Shown here: positions 60,841 to 64,000 of the stretch, in pieces | Position numbering within the stretch: the first letter of the stretch is position 1 | Layout of the letters: each line of letters starts with the position of its first letter | The notes under the pieces: generated by a model | What the model was told of the DNA's origin: nothing | The model's input: the letters and a program-made list of their open reading frames with translations, nothing else | Databases searched by the model: none | Assembly: GCF_001296045.1 (NCBI RefSeq) | Contig: NZ_LJHS01000003.1 | Location: forward strand, 1-64,000 | DNA length: 64,000 nucleotides | Direction: 5' to 3' | Source: Rhizobium sp. AAP43 | Lineage (GTDB): Bacteria; Pseudomonadota; Alphaproteobacteria; Rhizobiales; Rhizobiaceae | Program-made: the position numbers and the translations under genes

Positions 60841-61860
60841 ATGCGCGCACCCCTCTCGATCATCATTCATGATGCCTCATTCGGTATCTGGCAGGACAAT
60901 CCGCACGATCCAACCTTCAGGTCTGAGATCTACGCGGAGTTGATACGCCGGATGCGAGGTCGCGGCTGGTCGATTCGGGCAGATCGGGAAACCCGCAAGC
61001 GCTACCCAAGCTTAAGCCCTAGCCAGAGAGAAGGCGCGAAAGGCACGTTGCGTTGCGCCATCGAGATTACGGGCCGGGTGGTTAGGATCGAGTTCTGGTC
61101 CGAGACCGCGCCGCAGATCAACACCTACGGGCGCTTTTACGATTTCGACAAGTTGAAGCGCATGTCACGGCAGGACGCAAGACGCGTTGAGTTGGAGTTC
61201 AGGCGGCTTCTCACCTGGCTGGAAGGCCTGGCGCAGATTGAGGTCAAGCGAAGCGGCGAGGCTGGCATACCGGCACTGGCCCGCATCGAGAAGCGCTATG
61301 CGGAGAGCTGGCACACCGACAAGCATCTCGGGCGCCCTATCTGCACGTGCGACAGCAACCGCAAATCGTCAGACGGCAGCTTGCTCGAGCACGGGCAAAC
61401 AGTCTGGTTTGCAGGCCCCGGCGGCCGGATATTGCGCGGCACGGCATACTACAACATCAACAATATGTGGTGGGTGGTCGCGGGCGGCAAACTGCACAAC
61501 GAGTCGAGCGGCAGGCTTTTCGCATCGCAGCCGGAAAACCTGCGCACGAAGCGAAACGCCAGAGAGCGCCGCAATCGCCTTGAGCGGGAGCTGCAAACTG
61601 CGGTCCAGCGCATGGACTTCCAGCGCGCCCACATTCTGAAATCGATCCTCTTCGGAAACGAGCAAACCTACATGATCTGGGCACGCGGAAACGCTGCCTA
61701 TTACCGATCCCAATACGCCGGTTACACTACCGACAGCGCGGCGGCTGGCCGATACACAAAGGCAGAAGCCGAGGCCGAATGCCGCCGTCTACCGCACGAA
61801 CTTGAGATGGTCTGCCCGGATGGCACCCGCGTCCGGTTTGATCGGAAGGAGGCAGCATGA
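60841..61860 (+). CDS. Early phage protein with UVR-like motif
   Basis: The 339-residue protein starts MRAPLSIIIHDASFGIWQDNPHDPTFRSEIY. A UVR-like segment (RNRLERELQTAVQRMDFQRAHILKSIL, about 241-267) resembles the helical hairpin that UvrB/UvrC and ClpB/ClpC-type proteins use for contacts. A C-terminal domain with YYRSQYAGYTTDSAAAGRYTKAEAEAECRRLP, common in phage-encoded proteins, follows. The middle has several conserved Trp and Cys. A DNA-damage or Clp-related role is speculation. Confidence 0.6.
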   Translation: MRAPLSIIIHDASFGIWQDNPHDPTFRSEIYAELIRRMRGRGWSIRADRETRKRYPSLSPSQREGAKGTLRCAIEITGRVVRIEFWSETAPQINTYGRFYDFDKLKRMSRQDARRVELEFRRLLTWLEGLAQIEVKRSGEAGIPALARIEKRYAESWHTDKHLGRPICTCDSNRKSSDGSLLEHGQTVWFAGPGGRILRGTAYYNINNMWWVVAGGKLHNESSGRLFASQPENLRTKRNARERRNRLERELQTAVQRMDFQRAHILKSILFGNEQTYMIWARGNAAYYRSQYAGYTTDSAAAGRYTKAEAEAECRRLPHELEMVCPDGTRVRFDRKEAA

Positions 61861-62021
61861 AGGCCGTCCTTACCCACCTCCTGGCCAACCTCCCGGTGAT
61901 CCTATGCCTGCTCTTCGCCTTCTACATGGTGGTCAATGGCATTGGCGGCTGGGGTTGGTTTCTGGTCATCGCCTTTTTTCTGCGCGTGGTCGTATCGATC
62001 AACAAGGGGGCAGGCGCATGA
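61857..62021 (+). CDS. 54-residue two-helix membrane protein
   Basis: Product begins MKAVLTHLLANLPVILCLLF and has two hydrophobic helices (about 8-26 and 32-47) and a short basic tail. It overlaps the previous stop by ATGA and the next start by ATGA. No family recognised; first of three tiny membrane proteins in a row. Confidence 0.6.
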   Translation: MKAVLTHLLANLPVILCLLFAFYMVVNGIGGWGWFLVIAFFLRVVVSINKGAGA

Positions 62022-62191
62022 ACGGCAACACAATTCGCCTCATCGCCTTCACCGGCCTTGCCCTGGCCTCAGCGCTCGTCGCCATCCTCATCGTGCTTGT
62101 CGCCCTCACCTGGTCGCTGCTCCAGCCGATCGATCATGGCGGCGAGATCAGCATGCTGGCGCAAGCAGGCCTCCTGCGCGGGAGTATGTGA
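62018..62191 (+). CDS. 57-residue single-helix membrane protein
   Basis: Product begins MNGNTIRLIAFTGLALASALV and has one long hydrophobic helix (about 7-34) followed by a short polar tail (QPIDHGGEISMLAQAGLLRGSM). The start overlaps the preceding stop (ATGA). Unknown function. Confidence 0.6.
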   Translation: MNGNTIRLIAFTGLALASALVAILIVLVALTWSLLQPIDHGGEISMLAQAGLLRGSM

Positions 62192-62194
62192 GCC

Positions 62195-62314
62195 ATGAGC
62201 CGCCCCGACACCCGCGCTTCTCGCGCAATCACCATCCTCGCCCTCGTCGCGGCCTTCCTCATCCTCTGGTGCCTGGTCATACTTCCCATTCTCACATGGG
62301 GCACGCCGCGATGA
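62195..62314 (+). CDS. 39-residue single-helix membrane protein
   Basis: MSRPDTRASRA followed by a strongly hydrophobic helix (ITILALVAAFLILWCLVILP) and a five-residue end. The start lies three bases after the previous stop, and the stop overlaps the next ATG. Support is the coupled arrangement plus a clear membrane helix. Confidence 0.55.
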   Translation: MSRPDTRASRAITILALVAAFLILWCLVILPILTWGTPR

Positions 62315-62487
62315 GCAAGCCGGAAAACCCCGAAGCCCCGCTCCTGCCCTTCCGCGTCCATTTCGAAGACGGCGAGAGCCTGATCACACACGCCCCGGAC
62401 GCCACAACCGCCCGGGCGCAGGCCGGAAAACAGCGTGCGGGCATCATCCGCAAGGTCAAACGCGACAGGAGCGGCGAACATGGCTGA
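62311..62487 (+). CDS. 58-residue hydrophilic early protein
   Basis: Product starts MSKPENPEAPLLPFRVHFED and continues GESLITHAPDATTARAQAGKQRAGIIRKVKRDR, a small alpha/beta-like domain with a basic end. ATGA overlap with the previous gene and an 8-base overlap with the next. Resembles small phage proteins predicted to bind nucleic acid; role unknown. Confidence 0.6.
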   Translation: MSKPENPEAPLLPFRVHFEDGESLITHAPDATTARAQAGKQRAGIIRKVKRDRSGEHG

Positions 62488-62764
62488 CATCACCCGAACC
62501 CCTCCGACTCGCGCCCAGGTGACAAGCGCCCTGCATGCAGCGCTGAAGAAATTGCACCATCGCGGCGCCGAGACCCTACCGGAGACCTGCGCTGACCTTT
62601 GGGACGATAGCCTGGAGTTGATCGAGCTGCTGATGGCGATTGAGGAAGAGCTGGATGCTGAAGTCAGGTGCAACGCCGAATTCGACTGGCGCGGCGCCCC
62701 TCAGCAAAGCGCCACCACCGCCGAATTTGTCGACTGGATTGTGAAGGAAACGCGCAATGGCTGA
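62480..62764 (+). CDS. Acyl-carrier-protein-like early protein
   Basis: The 94-residue acidic, helical protein carries DDSLELIELLMAIEEELDAEV around Ser44, close to the phosphopantetheine-attachment helix of acyl carrier proteins (DSL followed by E/V-L-x2-ALEEEF). A C-terminal helix AEFVDWIVKE sits where ACP helix IV would be. The start overlaps the previous stop, and its end overlaps the MazG-like start. Whether it carries a prosthetic group is unknown; the GADSLD glycine is absent (DDSLE). Confidence 0.55.
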   Translation: MADITRTPPTRAQVTSALHAALKKLHHRGAETLPETCADLWDDSLELIELLMAIEEELDAEVRCNAEFDWRGAPQQSATTAEFVDWIVKETRNG

Positions 62765-63074
62765 CATCACCCTCTGGCTTCCCGAGCGCGACACGGTCAC
62801 GCACCAGGCGCTAGGCAAGGCAGCGGAGGAATGCGGCGAACTAACCCAGATCCTCGCCCGCTGCATCATCCAGGGCATTGAAGGCCGCGACCCGAAGACC
62901 GGCCAGCCCAACCGCGAGCGGCTGGCAGAAGAACTGGCCGATGTCGACGCGGCAATCTCATGGCTCTTCGAGCTGCTCGACCTCGATATCGAAACCCACA
63001 ATGCCCGTAGTGACCGCAAACTCACGGGCTTCCGCGAATGGGCAGACATGATCAAGGGAAGCCCGGCCGAATGA
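62757..63074 (+). CDS. MazG-like nucleotide pyrophosphohydrolase
   Basis: The 105-residue protein has the MazG/all-alpha NTP-PPase motifs: AAEECGELTQILAR (EExxE) and ERLAEELADVDAAISWLFELL (ExxD). Such enzymes hydrolyse NTPs or (d)NTP analogues, and phage copies may adjust nucleotide pools or ppGpp levels in infected cells. It overlaps the genes on both sides. Confidence 0.82.
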   Translation: MADITLWLPERDTVTHQALGKAAEECGELTQILARCIIQGIEGRDPKTGQPNRERLAEELADVDAAISWLFELLDLDIETHNARSDRKLTGFREWADMIKGSPAE

Positions 63075-63643
63075 ACCAGCGCGCCACCACCAACACCCCC
63101 TCACCCCCGCCAGCCCTGACCCCGGCGCAGAAAACCCTCTGCGCCAGGGCGGCAGAGCTGGAGCCGCTGCTCTCCCCCGGCTGGGTGTCCTTCCGCAATA
63201 TCGAGGAAGGCCGCACGGAGGTCATGGTCGAGGGTGATGCGGAGAATGCGCCGATTCTGGCGCTGACCGAAGAGGCAAGCCATGCCGACCGCGAGATGAT
63301 CGTGCGCGGTGCGCAGATGGTCCGGGCGCTGGTCGCCGCCGGCCGCCTGCTGAAATGGCGGGTGGCCGAGCTGAAGGCCGAGATCCGCCATTTGCGCGGC
63401 GAGCCCGATCCGGACGCCAAGTCCTTCAGCCACGCCCAGCAATGCGGGCGCTACTGCAACGACCCGGCCTTCCGCTACTGGCTGCGCGATTTCCACGGCG
63501 CTGACATCAGCGATGACAAACGCGTGGCCAGCCACATCAGAAACAAGCTGCAGATCGAAAGCCGCGCCGAGCTGGACACCAACCCCGCCGCCGCCCGCCG
63601 CTGGCAAAGCCTGCTGGAGAGCTTCAAGAGGAGACAGAGATGA
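63071..63643 (+). CDS. Early phage protein of unknown function
   Basis: The 190-residue protein has a Pro-rich lead, a helical middle (REMIVRGAQMVRALVAAGRLLKWRVAELKAEIRHLRG) and a C-terminal part FSHAQQCGRYCNDPAFRYWLRDFHGADISDDKRVASHIRNKLQI. ATGA overlap with the MazG-like stop. The C-terminal pattern looks conserved among phage early proteins, but no function is assigned. Confidence 0.6.
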   Translation: MNQRATTNTPSPPPALTPAQKTLCARAAELEPLLSPGWVSFRNIEEGRTEVMVEGDAENAPILALTEEASHADREMIVRGAQMVRALVAAGRLLKWRVAELKAEIRHLRGEPDPDAKSFSHAQQCGRYCNDPAFRYWLRDFHGADISDDKRVASHIRNKLQIESRAELDTNPAAARRWQSLLESFKRRQR

Positions 63644-64000
63644 GTGACACTTTTGACTACAAGCCCGGCGCGGCGAGCCGCATTCCGCTTCTGTCGGAAG
63701 CGCTGCTGCATTATGCCTTCAATCAGGCTGACGAATTCGTCACGCTCGGCCACAGCGTCCGGGAGGCAACATCGACCGTGGCCAACTTCATGCTGGATGC
63801 GGCCTGGAATGTCGCCGCAAGCGGCGCCGTTGCAGATGGTTTCGTCCCCAACAAGGACAGGTTCCGCGCCCGCATCGAAGACGTGATGAGCCGGTCGAGC
63901 TTTGGCGAAACTCAGCGGCCTGACGTGCCGGCAGCTGACGCAGGTAAATGCCCCATCTGCGCCGAGCCGCTGCGTCCGGACGACCTCTGCGCCTCTGACA
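63640..64000 (+). CDS. Early phage protein with zinc-ribbon-like motif, C-terminus outside window
   Basis: The frame starts at 63640 with an ATGA overlap and stays open for 120 codons to the edge. Product begins MSDTFDYKPGAASRIPLLSE and includes CPICAEPLRPDDLC, a likely zinc-binding pair. GAGGAGAC precedes the start. Function unknown. Confidence 0.6.
   Translation, partial: MSDTFDYKPGAASRIPLLSEALLHYAFNQADEFVTLGHSVREATSTVANFMLDAAWNVAASGAVADGFVPNKDRFRARIEDVMSRSSFGETQRPDVPAADAGKCPICAEPLRPDDLCASD

Overview
The window looks like a chromosome segment of a Rhizobiaceae bacterium (Agrobacterium/Rhizobium group). It is GC-rich. Its gene types fit that group: the hmuTUV haem-uptake operon with hutX, cobalamin genes cobT/cobS, a PleC/DivJ/PdhS-type histidine kinase, a DUF1289 protein, a DUF3772 MscS channel, and a prophage with a GcrA-type regulator. 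The genus cannot be fixed from the sequence alone.

Positions 1 to about 21,880 are ordinary chromosome. From the left they hold: the start of an exported repeat-rich protein (OmpA-family candidate); a polar amino-acid ABC importer (binding protein plus two permeases, no ATPase nearby); a TPR-methyltransferase; a 3-hydroxyisobutyrate-dehydrogenase-type enzyme; an Lrp/AsnC regulator; a uracil-DNA-glycosylase-family protein; a membrane histidine kinase; dgkA and cobT, divergent from cobS; DUF1289 and aspartic-protease genes; an ABC-2 exporter; a double-receiver response regulator; a large MscS channel; and the haem island (hutX, an ABM-fold putative haem monooxygenase, hmuT-hmuU-hmuV).

From about 21,882 to beyond the right edge lies one temperate, siphovirus-like prophage. 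Its left end is marked by an isolated 3' half of a tRNA-Lys(CUU) gene, which I read as the attachment site. The complete tRNA and the integrase should therefore lie to the right of the window. A switch region at 59.07-60.36 kb divides the phage. Leftward, almost every gene from 59.07 kb to 22.2 kb is on the minus strand. In transcription order these are a Cro-position gene, a CII-type regulator, a GcrA-like regulator, N6-adenine and C5-cytosine methyltransferases, a replication-type winged-helix protein, a NusG-like antiterminator, an HNH endonuclease, small and large terminase, portal, ClpP-type protease, HK97 capsid, connectors, tail tube, tail chaperones, tape measure, tail tip, tailspike, an OafA-type acyltransferase, endolysin, holin and accessory tail proteins. 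Rightward, from 60.47 kb, runs an early operon of small proteins: tiny membrane proteins, an acyl-carrier-like protein, a MazG-like pyrophosphohydrolase and unknowns.

The repressor (S24 family) sits between the two operons. Copies of a GCGTAWTTWATTACGC-type operator occur in front of both. Leftward early and middle genes are joined by ATGA or TGATG overlaps, suggesting long translationally coupled transcripts. I found no CRISPR array, no complete tRNA, no rRNA and no convincing insertion sequence. Points worth a second look include the ninefold repeat in the C5 methyltransferase, the GcrA/methylase pairing, the tailspike/acetyltransferase pair, the ACP-like early protein, the capsid's hydrophobic N-terminus and the two-site operator system.
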